Below are positions 9,108 through 17,655 of a DNA stretch of 23,062 bases, piece by piece (position 1 is the stretch's first letter; each line of letters starts with the position of its first letter). The translations under genes were made by a program, and so were the position numbers. Location: contig JBBQBY010000042.1 of assembly GCA_038318235.1 (NCBI GenBank), positions 1 through 23,062 on the forward strand. The letters are read 5' to 3'. The DNA comes from JAPLGZ01 sp038318235. GTDB taxonomy: Bacteria > Chloroflexota > Anaerolineae > Caldilineales > Caldilineaceae. Under the pieces are notes generated by a model. That model had not been told where the DNA came from, did not search any database, and saw only the letters and a program-made list of their open reading frames with translations.

Positions 9108-11660
9108 ATGCTGACGCAGTTTCTGACCTGGTATTTAATTGTACAATTGATCACGCTGTTGGTGGCCCCGCTAACCTTTGGGCTTTTTACCAATTTGCCC
9201 GATCGCGGCTATGCCTTTGCCAAAAGTTTAGGCATCCTGTTGGTGGGTTTTACCCTCTGGCTGGGGACGAGTTATGGCTTGCTGCGCAATGAGACCGGCG
9301 GCGCATGGTTGGCCTTGCTCCTGGTAGGGCTGGTGAGTGGTGTGCTTGGGCGATCGTGGTTACAACGGGCATGGCGGACGCGCAAACTAGAGATCCCCTG
9401 GCGCAACGTGTTGGTGGTAGAAGCCATTTTTTTGCTGGCGTTTGCTGCCTGGGTGGTGGTGCGCAGTTATGACCCGGCCGCCAATCATACCGAAAAGCCA
9501 ATGGACTTGATGTTCATGAACAGCATCTGGGTCAGCCCGACCTTTCCGCCCCACGATGCCTGGTTGAGCGGTTATGCGATCAGCTACTACTACTTTGGGT
9601 ATTGGCTGCTGACCACCGTGGGGCGACTGAGTGCCCAGCCGCCCCAAATTGCCTACAATTTGGGGCAGGCCTGCTGGTTTGGCCTGTTGCTGATCGGCTG
9701 CTTTGGCATTGTTTATAATCTGTTAGCACATGCCGGGCAAAGTTGGCGCACCGCGATTATTGGTGGCCTACTTGCCAGCCTTGCCGTCGGGGTGACGGGT
9801 AATCTGTGGAGCCTGTTTGAGTGGCTTTACGCCAGTGGTATGAATGTCACCCGCCTGGCCACTTGGTTCGGTGTCTATCATTTTCCGCAAACGCCGCCAC
9901 TGAACGGTAACTGGCACGCCAATTTCGATTGGTGGGGCAGCGCCTGGCGCACCAGCCGTGTGATCGAAGATCTGACGCTAACGGGCGATCACCTCGAAGT
10001 GATCGATGAATTCCCCATCTTTAGTTACACCCTGGGTGATAATCATCCGCACGTGCTGGGCATGCCAACGGTGCTATTGGTGATCGCACTGGCGCAGAAT
10101 CTCTTTTTTAGTCACTTTCCATTGGGCGCGCTGGCAGCCGCAAAATCCACGGAAGAGACTGCCGTTGGGCCTGGGTCGTGGCTACAAACATTCTGGCAAG
10201 CGGTGCAGCGCACTGTCCCATTAGCTACCTCTGGCCTTGTGCTGATCACCATCGCCCTGGGTGCGTTGGTTTTTCTCAATACGTGGGATTTTCCGCCCTA
10301 CTGGCTATTGCTAAGCGTCTGTTTTCTAGCTGTGCTAATGCGGAGTCTCCCTTTAGTCGATGGCAACCGGAACCGCGCGTGGTGGCGCAACGTCTGGTTA
10401 TTTGCCGGTCTATTGAGCGGGTTGCTCCTGGTCGGCGCTGGGATGCTTTATTTGCCCTATTTTCTAACGGCGCAGAGTCAAGCCGGTGGTTTTGTGCCCA
10501 ATTTATTCAACCCGACGCACTTTGCCCAATTTTTCTTAATGTTTGGCGGTGCGTTGTTGGGGGTGGGCGCCTTGTTGGGGGTCGCTTGGGCGCAACTGCG
10601 CCCAAGCCGCGAAAAATTGCTTGGTATGTTTGCCCTGATCTATGGCGCGCCGGTCTTCTTTTTATTCCTCAGCACGGTGTTGGCCTTGAACACGGCTCAG
10701 GGTCAGGAACTGCTCGGCTCGATGGCGCTACCCCCAGGCGCCACCAGGTATTTGCCCTTTATTCTGGCGCGCTGGGGCAAACAGGGGTTAACTTTTCTGG
10801 TGTTGGGTGCCCTGTTGGCGCTGGTGGTCGCTTGGCTCTGGCAATATGGCACGCTGCGGCTGTTGGATGAGCGGCGTGAACTGGTCAAGCGCGAACAGAG
10901 CTTGGCTTTTGCCCTGTTATTGGCCGCGATTGGCTTATTGCTGGTCTACGCGCCCGAGTTTGTCTATTTGCGGGATAATTTTGGCACCCGCATGAACACA
11001 ATTTTTAAGTTCTATTATCAAGGGTGGCTGCTCTTTGGATTGAGCAGCAGCTATGCTGTCGTCACCACTTGGCAAGCGTTTGGTGGTGTGCGCAAAGGGG
11101 GGCAGACGCTGGCGTTGGTCTGTGGCGGTTTATGTTTATTAATAATTGTAGGGGGATTGGTCTTCCCACTGGGCGCGATCACGGCCAAGACCAACAATTT
11201 TACCGCCGACAAGCGCACCTTGGATGCCACAGCTTATGTCGCCTGGAACAATCCCGATGAGATGGCGGCAGTGCAATGGGTGCGCGCTCATACCGCGCCA
11301 GATGCACTAGTGGCCGAAGCCTTGGGTCGCAGTTATTATGCCAGCGATAATCGCATTAGCACGATGACGGGCCGGCCTACCTTGCATGGTTGGGGCGGAC
11401 ATGAATCACAATGGCGCGGCAAAGCGTATGGCGAGATGGCGCAAAATCGGGGTGATACGTTGCAACGGATTTATGGCACTGGTTCGAGCGTTGAAATTGC
11501 CCAGGCCCTGACCGAGTGGAAGATTGATTATGTGTACGTGGGGCCAACTGAACGTGAACTCTATAAAATGACGCCGGATGCCGAGGCGCGCTTAAAAGCC
11601 GCAACGGACCTAATCTTCGAACAGGGCGATGTGCGCATTTATCAGCGACGCAGGCAATAG
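9108..11660 (+). CDS. YYY-domain (DUF2298) polytopic membrane protein
   Basis: This 850-residue, very hydrophobic protein is a paralogue of the C-terminal half of the 2536-7560 product. Shared landmarks in the same order are MDLMFMNSIWVSPTFPP and SYYYFGYW (about 130-165), GDNHPHVLGMP (about 309-319), RMNTIFKFYYQGW (about 630), and a soluble C-terminus with YYASDNRISTMTGRPTLHGWGGHESQWRG-type residues (the YY, TGRP and HE landmarks). The histidines and the YYY and RMNT motifs kept in both copies are the best candidates for functional residues. The molecular activity is not known to me; association with Agl23-like proteins suggests lipid-linked sugar handling. The start at 9108 follows no strong ribosome site. 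The gene lies directly after the sigma/anti-sigma pair. Confidence 0.88.
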   Translation: MLTQFLTWYLIVQLITLLVAPLTFGLFTNLPDRGYAFAKSLGILLVGFTLWLGTSYGLLRNETGGAWLALLLVGLVSGVLGRSWLQRAWRTRKLEIPWRNVLVVEAIFLLAFAAWVVVRSYDPAANHTEKPMDLMFMNSIWVSPTFPPHDAWLSGYAISYYYFGYWLLTTVGRLSAQPPQIAYNLGQACWFGLLLIGCFGIVYNLLAHAGQSWRTAIIGGLLASLAVGVTGNLWSLFEWLYASGMNVTRLATWFGVYHFPQTPPLNGNWHANFDWWGSAWRTSRVIEDLTLTGDHLEVIDEFPIFSYTLGDNHPHVLGMPTVLLVIALAQNLFFSHFPLGALAAAKSTEETAVGPGSWLQTFWQAVQRTVPLATSGLVLITIALGALVFLNTWDFPPYWLLLSVCFLAVLMRSLPLVDGNRNRAWWRNVWLFAGLLSGLLLVGAGMLYLPYFLTAQSQAGGFVPNLFNPTHFAQFFLMFGGALLGVGALLGVAWAQLRPSREKLLGMFALIYGAPVFFLFLSTVLALNTAQGQELLGSMALPPGATRYLPFILARWGKQGLTFLVLGALLALVVAWLWQYGTLRLLDERRELVKREQSLAFALLLAAIGLLLVYAPEFVYLRDNFGTRMNTIFKFYYQGWLLFGLSSSYAVVTTWQAFGGVRKGGQTLALVCGGLCLLIIVGGLVFPLGAITAKTNNFTADKRTLDATAYVAWNNPDEMAAVQWVRAHTAPDALVAEALGRSYYASDNRISTMTGRPTLHGWGGHESQWRGKAYGEMAQNRGDTLQRIYGTGSSVEIAQALTEWKIDYVYVGPTERELYKMTPDAEARLKAATDLIFEQGDVRIYQRRRQ

Positions 11661-11663
11661 CCG

Positions 11664-11756
11664 AGGGGTGTAGCTCAGATTGGGAGCATCTACCTTCCAG
11701 GAAGAGGCCGCTGAGATTTTGGGCTGACCAACTGGCTATCCCTCTTCCTGGAAGGT
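11664..11756 (+). pseudogene. Truncated tRNA-Gly(UCC)-like sequence with inverted repeat
   Basis: Positions 11664-11705 follow the tRNA plan. There is a 7-nt 5' acceptor strand, then TA, then a D stem GCTC/GAGC (11673-11676 and 11684-11687) around AGATTGG. An anticodon arm TCTAC-CTTCCAG-GAAGA (11689-11705) follows, with one A-A mismatch and anticodon TCC (11696-11698). After that the likeness stops: there is no GGTTCGAATCC-like T loop and no 3' acceptor strand to pair with AGGGGTG. Instead the 16 bases 11692-11707 are repeated as an exact reverse complement at 11741-11756. It is probably a tRNA remnant or rearranged copy. A role as a transcript hairpin is possible, although no T-run follows. 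Confidence 0.45.
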
Positions 11757-11797
11757 TGTAGTAGCCTTGTTGGACCGCGAGTTAGAAAATTGCGTGT

Positions 11798-13819
11798 ATG
11801 AATTGCAATTCGTGTCCTATGCAGAAAAAGATGATGGAACATATGACCGTTACCGATCGGGATGTCGTCGAAGAAACAACTGAAGAACTCGTTGGCGAGC
11901 CACAATTTATCGAGCCGCAATTTATCGAGCCACCATTTATCGAGCCACAATTTATCGAGCCACCATGGCAAATGCCTGCGCCGCTCTTGATGCGCTGGTT
12001 GACAGTGGAACGGGCGCTCTACGGCGTGTTGCTACTCGTTGCGTTTGGCTTGCGATTTTTTGCCTTAAGCCAACAACCGCTCAATGCACTAGAAGCCGCC
12101 AATGTCTGGCCAGCCTGGTTGGCTGCCCTGGCCGTGCATGCGCCGGATCCATCTACCCCGACCAGTCCTTTGCTCTATACGCTACACACCTTGCTCTTCT
12201 GGGTGGCTGGCGGCAGCGATACCCTGGCGCGCACACTCCCGGCGCTTTTCGGCGTTGGTGTGGTCGGGCTATTCTGGTATTGGCGCGACTGGCTGGGGCG
12301 CACAACCGCCCTATTGGCGGCGCTGCTAGTTGCCATTGATCCGTGGCTGACCGCTTTTAGTCGGCTGGCCGATGGCGCAATCGTCAGTGTCTTTTTGGGC
12401 CTGCTTACTTTGATTGGCCTAACACATCTCTATACATCAGCCCCCGGCGATGAAAATCGCGGGCGCTGGCAAAATGTGGTGGCGGCGAGCGCGGGGCTAC
12501 TTCTTGTGAGCGGTACACAGGCCTGGAGCTTTTTGTTGGTTATCGGCCTCTTTGTCGGTTTGTTTGGTGGCTTTTATGGGCGGGCAGTGGCCACTGAAAA
12601 TGATGCGCCGTCCCTGGCAAATCGCTTTGGCTTTTCAAAATCCATGCTGATCATCTTTGGCGCGGCGGCTGTGCTGGGGGCAACCAGTTGGCTGGTGCGC
12701 CCCGAAGGCTTAGGGCTGATCAGCACAAGCTTGACCGTCTGGTTCAGGCAGTTGCTGGGCGGCGATCTGCGTTATCCGCTCACCTGGCCTTTTTTACGCC
12801 TGCTCATCGATCAACCTTTGTTGCTGGTCTTTGGCCTGCTTGGCTTGGGTGAATTATGGCTCGGTCAGCGAGCAGAACGAACAGAGGGCCTGGCAACGCC
12901 CGCGCGCTCTTGGTCACTTTTCCTCACGTTGTGGCTTGGCTTAGGCTTGTTGATGGTGTTGCTGCCGGGCCGTAATCCGTTTTCGCTCTTGATGATTGGG
13001 CTACCCTTGCTGTTGGCCACGGCCCACTTGGGCGACGTGATTTTGCGCCAATATCGACCAGACTTTGCCTGGCGCGAGGCGTCGTTGGTCGTGTTTATGT
13101 TGCTGGTGCTTTTGATCTCTACGCTCTTCTGGGCAATCGCCTTTATTTCACAGCGCCAGGTCGATACCACATTGGCGCGCACCACGTTGACCGTCTTTGG
13201 GCTAGCGCTGCTTTTGGTAATCGCCTTTGCCTTTTGGTCGGAGCGGACACAGACCCGTTTTATTATCGGCAGCTTTGTGGGCTTACTGCTTTTGACCATA
13301 ACGATTGCCAGTAGTTGGCAACTGAATCAACGTTTTGAAGTGGCGCACCCACAAGGCTTTTTTGCTGAATATACCCACCCGGATCTGCGCCGGCTTGTCA
13401 TCGATTTAGCCACGCTGAGCGCACAACGCAATGGTGATCCCGATGAAGCGCCGTTGCAGGTGCAAATGGCTGGGCGACCGGATCCGGTGCTGGGTTGGTA
13501 TTTGCGCAATATGCGGCGCTTAACCTGGGTATTAGCGCCGGGTGTGACTGCCGATCAAGCACCGCCATTGGTGATCACGCTGGCGACACAGGCGGATGCC
13601 AGTGATTTATTGGCTAATTATATGGGGAGTCGCTATGATGCCCATGTGCAGTGGCTGCCACCCGCTTTGTTTGGCGCCGCCGCCAAAGAAGCATCCGCGG
13701 CCAAGATCTATTGGCCGCAACAATTGCGGCCCTTTTTGCGCTGGGTAATCTACCGGGAAGCGACGCCCTTGCCGCCGGCCGTACCAATCGTGTTATGGGT
13801 GCCGGCGCAAAGTCAATAA
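11798..13819 (+). CDS. GT39/PMT-like polytopic glycosyltransferase with N-terminal pentapeptide repeats
   Basis: The protein has 673 residues from the first ATG. Later in-frame ATGs at 11819, 11831, 11834 and 11843 are possible; the one at 11843 has TGGAA upstream, so the start is uncertain. The N-terminus is acidic and cytosolic and contains four 15-bp tandem repeats encoding P-Q/P-F-I-E (11900-11959). The first membrane helix follows at about residues 70-90, then QQPLNALEAANVW, with a glutamate where family members usually have DE, then TSPLLYTLHTLLFW in place of HPPL, then SDTLARTLPALFG. Many further hydrophobic segments follow, with a soluble C-terminus (about 500-673). GT-C membership is clear, but the altered first-loop motif could mean a changed donor or a non-catalytic partner. 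Confidence 0.8.
   Translation: MNCNSCPMQKKMMEHMTVTDRDVVEETTEELVGEPQFIEPQFIEPPFIEPQFIEPPWQMPAPLLMRWLTVERALYGVLLLVAFGLRFFALSQQPLNALEAANVWPAWLAALAVHAPDPSTPTSPLLYTLHTLLFWVAGGSDTLARTLPALFGVGVVGLFWYWRDWLGRTTALLAALLVAIDPWLTAFSRLADGAIVSVFLGLLTLIGLTHLYTSAPGDENRGRWQNVVAASAGLLLVSGTQAWSFLLVIGLFVGLFGGFYGRAVATENDAPSLANRFGFSKSMLIIFGAAAVLGATSWLVRPEGLGLISTSLTVWFRQLLGGDLRYPLTWPFLRLLIDQPLLLVFGLLGLGELWLGQRAERTEGLATPARSWSLFLTLWLGLGLLMVLLPGRNPFSLLMIGLPLLLATAHLGDVILRQYRPDFAWREASLVVFMLLVLLISTLFWAIAFISQRQVDTTLARTTLTVFGLALLLVIAFAFWSERTQTRFIIGSFVGLLLLTITIASSWQLNQRFEVAHPQGFFAEYTHPDLRRLVIDLATLSAQRNGDPDEAPLQVQMAGRPDPVLGWYLRNMRRLTWVLAPGVTADQAPPLVITLATQADASDLLANYMGSRYDAHVQWLPPALFGAAAKEASAAKIYWPQQLRPFLRWVIYREATPLPPAVPIVLWVPAQSQ
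11900..11959 (+). repeat. Four tandem 15-bp units in frame (P-Q/P-F-I-E)
   Basis: Units of the form CCRC/CCAC-C/A-ATTTATCGAG start at 11900, 11915, 11930 and 11945, and a partial fifth (CCACCATGG) follows. They differ at only one or two bases. Fifteen bases is five codons, so copy-number changes would lengthen the cytosolic tail without breaking the frame. Confidence 0.95.
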
Positions 13820-13878
13820 AAGAGCTAGGGTACGCAAATTCTATCCACTATGTGGATCAAGCTAATAGACAAAACAGA

Positions 13879-13994
13879 TAAAGTTGCACAATCGTAGGTG
13901 CGGTTTTTAACCGCACTTGGCTGGTTTACTGTGCGGTTAAAAACCGCACCTACAAAAAATGATTGATGCGGGGTCTATCTGCTGTCTCTATAAG
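13879..13994. repeat. Dispersed hairpin element, copy 2
   Basis: Arms 13894-13916 and 13931-13953 are exact 23-bp reverse complements (GTAGGTGCGGTTTTTAACCGCAC on the left arm) around a 14-bp loop containing GGCTGGTTTA, which is also present in copy 1. Each arm is itself a near palindrome, so a cruciform with side hairpins is possible. The flanks TAAAG-TTGCACAAT and AAAAAATGATTGATGCG match those of copy 1 at 2216-2339. Confidence 0.88.
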
Positions 13995-14010
13995 GATTTT
14001 GCTAATATTT

Positions 14011-14133
14011 CACCGATTGAAATCGGTGCTGATAGATAAAACCTGCTAAAGCCAGGTTGTCGTATTCGGTGATTTCGTAAAGGCCAGTGCGTTTTAACGC
14101 ACTTTCTGTCGCAGACGGTGAATTCATTCACCG
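14011..14133 (+). repeat. Run of four short hairpins upstream of the Agl23-like gene
   Basis: Hairpins are CACCGATT-GA-AATCGGTG (14011-14028), AACCTG-7 nt-CAGGTT (near 14038-14057), AGTGCGTT-TT-AACGCACT (14086-14103) and CGGTGAAT-TC-ATTCACCG (14116-14133). The last is followed by GTTTTTG, so it could act as an intrinsic terminator for read-through from 13819. A further one, ATCCAC-TAT-GTGGAT (13843-13857), lies just after that gene. No coding frame is evident in 13820-14193. Confidence 0.6.
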
Positions 14134-14184
14134 GTTTTTGCTGCCGTGCTCTTTGCGTTTTGGCTATTTGTTTATGAGGTACGT

Positions 14185-14190
14185 AAGGAG
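14185..14190 (+). promoter_or_regulatory. Strong Shine-Dalgarno deciding the start of the Agl23-like gene
   Basis: AAGGAG is followed by ATT and two consecutive ATGs. The second ATG (14197) is 6 nt from the Shine-Dalgarno and is preferred over the first (14194, 3 nt). A longer frame open back to 14146 lacks such a site. This is the clearest ribosome-binding site in the cluster. Confidence 0.75.
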
Positions 14191-14196
14191 ATTATG

Positions 14197-17100
14197 ATGA
14201 AAGAAAAACCGATGTTGACGCAGGCTGCCACCGAACCGGCTGTCACGGGCGGCTCTGGCGCGAGCGAGACATTAAATGGCTTATTGGATCGTCCGCTATT
14301 ATCCGCGGTTCGAATCAATTGGGAGACGGTGACCTGGGTTGGATTGATTGTGGTGGCATTTGCTTTGCGCGTTTACGATCTAGGCACGCGCGCCATGAGC
14401 CATGACGAAAGTCTACATGCGCTCTACTCCTATTATCTGTACAACGAGGGCCGCTATGAACATAATCCGATGATGCACGGGCCCTTTTTGTTCCATATCA
14501 ACTCGTTACTCTATTTTTTGTTTGGTGACAACGATGCTACGGCGCGGCTCGCGCCTGTGTTGGCGGGCATGGGTGTGGTCTGTATGGCCTGGTTTTTCCG
14601 GCGTTACATCGGGCGAACCGGCGCTCTGTTTGCGGGCATCATGCTGACGATCAGCCCAAGCTTGCTCTTTCACAGCCGCTATATCCGCGATGACATCTAT
14701 ATTGCCTTCTTCCTTTTGATCTGGATTTACGGCGCGTTTCGCTATTTGGAAACGCGGGCGAAAAAGTGGCTTACTGTGATTGCGCTGGGGATGGTCTTTG
14801 GCATTCTTTCGATGGAGGCGCACTTTATCAGTGGGGCAATTCTGGGGAGCTTTTTTGCGGGCTTGGCACTCTGGCAGACAATCCGCCGCGGTGATTGGTG
14901 GGCCAGTTTGCGCCGCAACCCAAGCGCCGATCTGGTTGTATTGATGTTGACGCTGGTCTTGCCCTTTACCGCGCCTTTTGCCCACATGGCGATTGGCGGT
15001 GATGTCAAAGTCTTTGGCACAACCGGCAGCCTGACCGACAGCGAACTAACGCGCTTCGCGATTCTCGTGATTGTTGTCACCCTCGCCAGTTTCGCAATTG
15101 CCTATTATTGGTTTGGCATGCGCACCCTCCGTGATCAGGAAGATCGAGCAAATTTAATTACCTTCGGCGATTGGGGGCGCGTGATGGGCCTGTTCTGGGT
15201 GATTGCCATTCTCTTTTACACGACCTTTTTAACCAATACCAAAAACGGGCTAGCCACGGGCATTGTCGGCAGCTTGGGGTATTGGCTGGCGCAACAGGGC
15301 GTTGCCCGCGGCAGTCAGCCTTGGTACTACTATATTTTAATTGGTTGGATGTACGAATTCTTGCCACTGATCCTCAGTTTGGTGGGCATGGCCGTTGTGG
15401 CGCGCAATTTGCTGCGAATCCCACATTGGGATCCTGTGCCGGCGACCGATTTGTCACCCGAACTGCCCCTCTCCTCGCGACCAACAACCGCCTTTACCCC
15501 TAGTGTAGTCACGGTTGGCAAGCAACCAAACCCAGAATCAAATAAATCTGCACTGGAGCCGGTTGTCGCAACAGAAGCAGATTTTCTGCGCCAACATCGG
15601 GTCTATTTCGCCATTTTTGGCATCTGGTGGACGCTGATGGCCTGGCTTGCCTTTACCCTGGCCGGTGAGAAGATGCCTTGGTTGCTCACACATATTGCCT
15701 TGCCGATGTGTGTCTTTGGTGGTTGGTATTTGGGACGCTTGATCCACCGCATTGACTGGGCGCGGGCTCGTCAGCAACAGGGCATTTGGCTGATCGGCCT
15801 GACCCCCGCGTTGATGGTGGTGGTAGCTGTCCTGTTGGGCGCAGGGCCAGACAGAGATAAGTCGCTGGGTGGGGTAGCGAATACCTTGCAATGGGTGCTA
15901 GGGCTGGGCATTACGCTGGGTTTGTTGTATCTGGCGTGGCGCTGGGGCAGCAAAACTGGCTGGCCTACGGCGGTGCGTCTGTTGAGTTTGGGCGCGATCA
16001 CTCTGCTCTTCCTGCTCACCGTGCGCTTTTCCTATATGCTCAATTATATTAACTATGACATGGCCACTGAGTATCTGGTCTATGCCCACGCTTCGCCGGA
16101 TGTAAAGCGCGCGCTTAGTGAGATTGACCTGATCAGCGAGCGCACGGTCGGCGGCCACAATATTGTGGTGGCGTATGATGACGATAGTTCTTGGCCGTTG
16201 AGTTGGTACATGCGTTTGTATCCCAATGCTAAGTTTTATGGCGCCAACCCCAACAGCGATTCCATGGCCGCCCCTGTGATCATTGTCGGCGACAAAAATT
16301 TCGATAAAGTCCACCCTTATGTCGTGCGTGATTATGTGAAGCGCACCTACCGGCTGGTTTGGTGGCCGGATATGGACTATTTTAATCTAACTTGGTCGCG
16401 CTTATATGGGGCTGTGGCTGACCCGCAACAGCGCGACCGTATCTGGAATATTTTTTTCTATCGGCGTTATAAAGATAAAGATGAGCAGGGCAACTGGCAT
16501 GTGCGTGACCTGGCGCTTTGGCCGCATCGCCATGTCTTTGAAATGTGGGTGCGCAAGGATCTCGCCGCCCAAATCTGGGATTTGGGGGTGACACCGGTCG
16601 CTAGTGGGGGCACCGGTGCTGATAGGCAGATCAAGGAGATAGATCTGTCGGCCTTTGCGCTCTACAATGTTGCCTATAATGATGCCGCGATGGCGAACCC
16701 GCGCGTATTGGCGGTTGCCCCCGATGGCTCACGTGTGATTGCGGATACGGGCAATAACCGGATTGTCGTTTTGGATCGGGATGGTAAATTCCTGCGCACG
16801 TTTGGTTCGGCCTGTAATCTGACCAAGGCTGATGCCCCTGGTTGCTTGGACCCAGATGGCGCGGGGCCATTGGTCGTAGGTGACGGCCAATTTAACGAAC
16901 CTTGGGGGATTGCCGTTGATCCAAAGGGCGAGATTTACGTGGCCGACACCTGGAATGGGCGGATTCAGGTCTTTGATAGCACAGGCAAATTCTTGCGCAA
17001 ATGGGGCAGTTTTAGTACGACCAATGGCGAATTGGGCGATGCCAATGCACTCTTTGGACCGCGCGGGATTGCGATTAATTTAAGTGGTAATCTTATCGTG

Positions 17101-17577
17101 GCAGACACCGGTAACAAGCGCATTATTGAGTATACGCCGACCGGTGAACTAGTGCGGCAGATTGGTGGTGGCGGCGTCACACCTGGGCATTTTGATGAAC
17201 CAGTTGGCGTGGCCGTATCACCTACCGATGGCAGCGTGTTTGTCGCCGACGCCTGGAACAAGCGTATTCAAAAATTCACGCCGGATTTGCAGTTTAATGT
17301 AGAATGGGCTGTGCCCAGTTGGGACAACCACGATATCTACACCAAACCCTATCTAGCCGTGGCGAGCAACGGGGATATCTATGTGACTGATCCCCAATTT
17401 TACCGAGTTTTTGTCTACAGCGCAACGGGTGAACTGAAAGCTAGCTTTGGTAATTTTGGCACCGATGCAAATCGTTTTGGGCTACCCAATGGTATCGCTG
17501 TCGATCTGGCCGCCAACGCCGTGCTGATTGCTGATGCGGGTAATAACCGTGTCATGGCGTTTGCGGCTGTACCCTGA
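14197..17577 (+). CDS. Agl23-like polytopic glycosyltransferase-family protein with C-terminal NHL propeller
   Basis: The protein has 1126 residues. A short cytosolic tail precedes the first helix (about 45-60). Then come AMSHDESLHALYSYY (HDE at 69-71) and NPMMHGPFLFH (90-100), the HDE and HGP motifs expected of the Agl23/PMT-like family. LFHSRYIRDDIY and AGEKMPWLLTH (about 486-497) are also characteristic. About a dozen hydrophobic segments run to about 630, then a soluble domain. From about 830 there are roughly six NHL repeats (for example VLAVAPDG...IADTGNNRIVVLD and GIAVDPKGEIYVADTWNGRIQVFD), enough for one beta-propeller, presumably extracytoplasmic. Agl23 was named for association with archaeal flippase loci; its chemistry is not settled to my knowledge. 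The fused propeller suggests binding of a polymer or partner protein. Confidence 0.88.
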   Translation: MKEKPMLTQAATEPAVTGGSGASETLNGLLDRPLLSAVRINWETVTWVGLIVVAFALRVYDLGTRAMSHDESLHALYSYYLYNEGRYEHNPMMHGPFLFHINSLLYFLFGDNDATARLAPVLAGMGVVCMAWFFRRYIGRTGALFAGIMLTISPSLLFHSRYIRDDIYIAFFLLIWIYGAFRYLETRAKKWLTVIALGMVFGILSMEAHFISGAILGSFFAGLALWQTIRRGDWWASLRRNPSADLVVLMLTLVLPFTAPFAHMAIGGDVKVFGTTGSLTDSELTRFAILVIVVTLASFAIAYYWFGMRTLRDQEDRANLITFGDWGRVMGLFWVIAILFYTTFLTNTKNGLATGIVGSLGYWLAQQGVARGSQPWYYYILIGWMYEFLPLILSLVGMAVVARNLLRIPHWDPVPATDLSPELPLSSRPTTAFTPSVVTVGKQPNPESNKSALEPVVATEADFLRQHRVYFAIFGIWWTLMAWLAFTLAGEKMPWLLTHIALPMCVFGGWYLGRLIHRIDWARARQQQGIWLIGLTPALMVVVAVLLGAGPDRDKSLGGVANTLQWVLGLGITLGLLYLAWRWGSKTGWPTAVRLLSLGAITLLFLLTVRFSYMLNYINYDMATEYLVYAHASPDVKRALSEIDLISERTVGGHNIVVAYDDDSSWPLSWYMRLYPNAKFYGANPNSDSMAAPVIIVGDKNFDKVHPYVVRDYVKRTYRLVWWPDMDYFNLTWSRLYGAVADPQQRDRIWNIFFYRRYKDKDEQGNWHVRDLALWPHRHVFEMWVRKDLAAQIWDLGVTPVASGGTGADRQIKEIDLSAFALYNVAYNDAAMANPRVLAVAPDGSRVIADTGNNRIVVLDRDGKFLRTFGSACNLTKADAPGCLDPDGAGPLVVGDGQFNEPWGIAVDPKGEIYVADTWNGRIQVFDSTGKFLRKWGSFSTTNGELGDANALFGPRGIAINLSGNLIVADTGNKRIIEYTPTGELVRQIGGGGVTPGHFDEPVGVAVSPTDGSVFVADAWNKRIQKFTPDLQFNVEWAVPSWDNHDIYTKPYLAVASNGDIYVTDPQFYRVFVYSATGELKASFGNFGTDANRFGLPNGIAVDLAANAVLIADAGNNRVMAFAAVP

Positions 17578-17603
17578 TTTGCGATTTAATATCCACCCGC
17601 TTG

Positions 17604-17631
17604 CCTGCGTCTGAAACTTTTCAGACGCAGG
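17604..17631. repeat. 28-nt near-perfect hairpin between the two NHL-bearing genes
   Basis: CCTGCGTCTGAAA and its reverse complement TTTCAGACGCAGG are separated by only CT, giving a 13-bp stem. It fills the 78-bp gap between the stop at 17577 and the ATG at 17656. The next bases (TCATTCTACC) lack a T-run, so it is not a classical terminator; it could stabilise the mRNA 3' end or belong to the hairpin repeats seen elsewhere in the window. Confidence 0.85.
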
Positions 17632-17655
17632 TCATTCTACCTGCAAAAGCGAATA

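Noticed and set aside
10178..10870. 230-codon plus-strand frame inside the YYY gene
   Set aside because: It is a frame-shifted shadow of a conserved membrane protein, with composition rich in Cys, Trp and Arg and no motifs.
11664..11740. Functional tRNA gene
   Set aside because: There is no T arm and no 3' acceptor strand complementary to the 5' end, so only a partial or degenerate tRNA can be claimed.
11900..11959. Tandem 15-bp repeats considered as a CRISPR or iteron array
   Set aside because: The units abut without spacers, keep the reading frame and lie inside a coding region.
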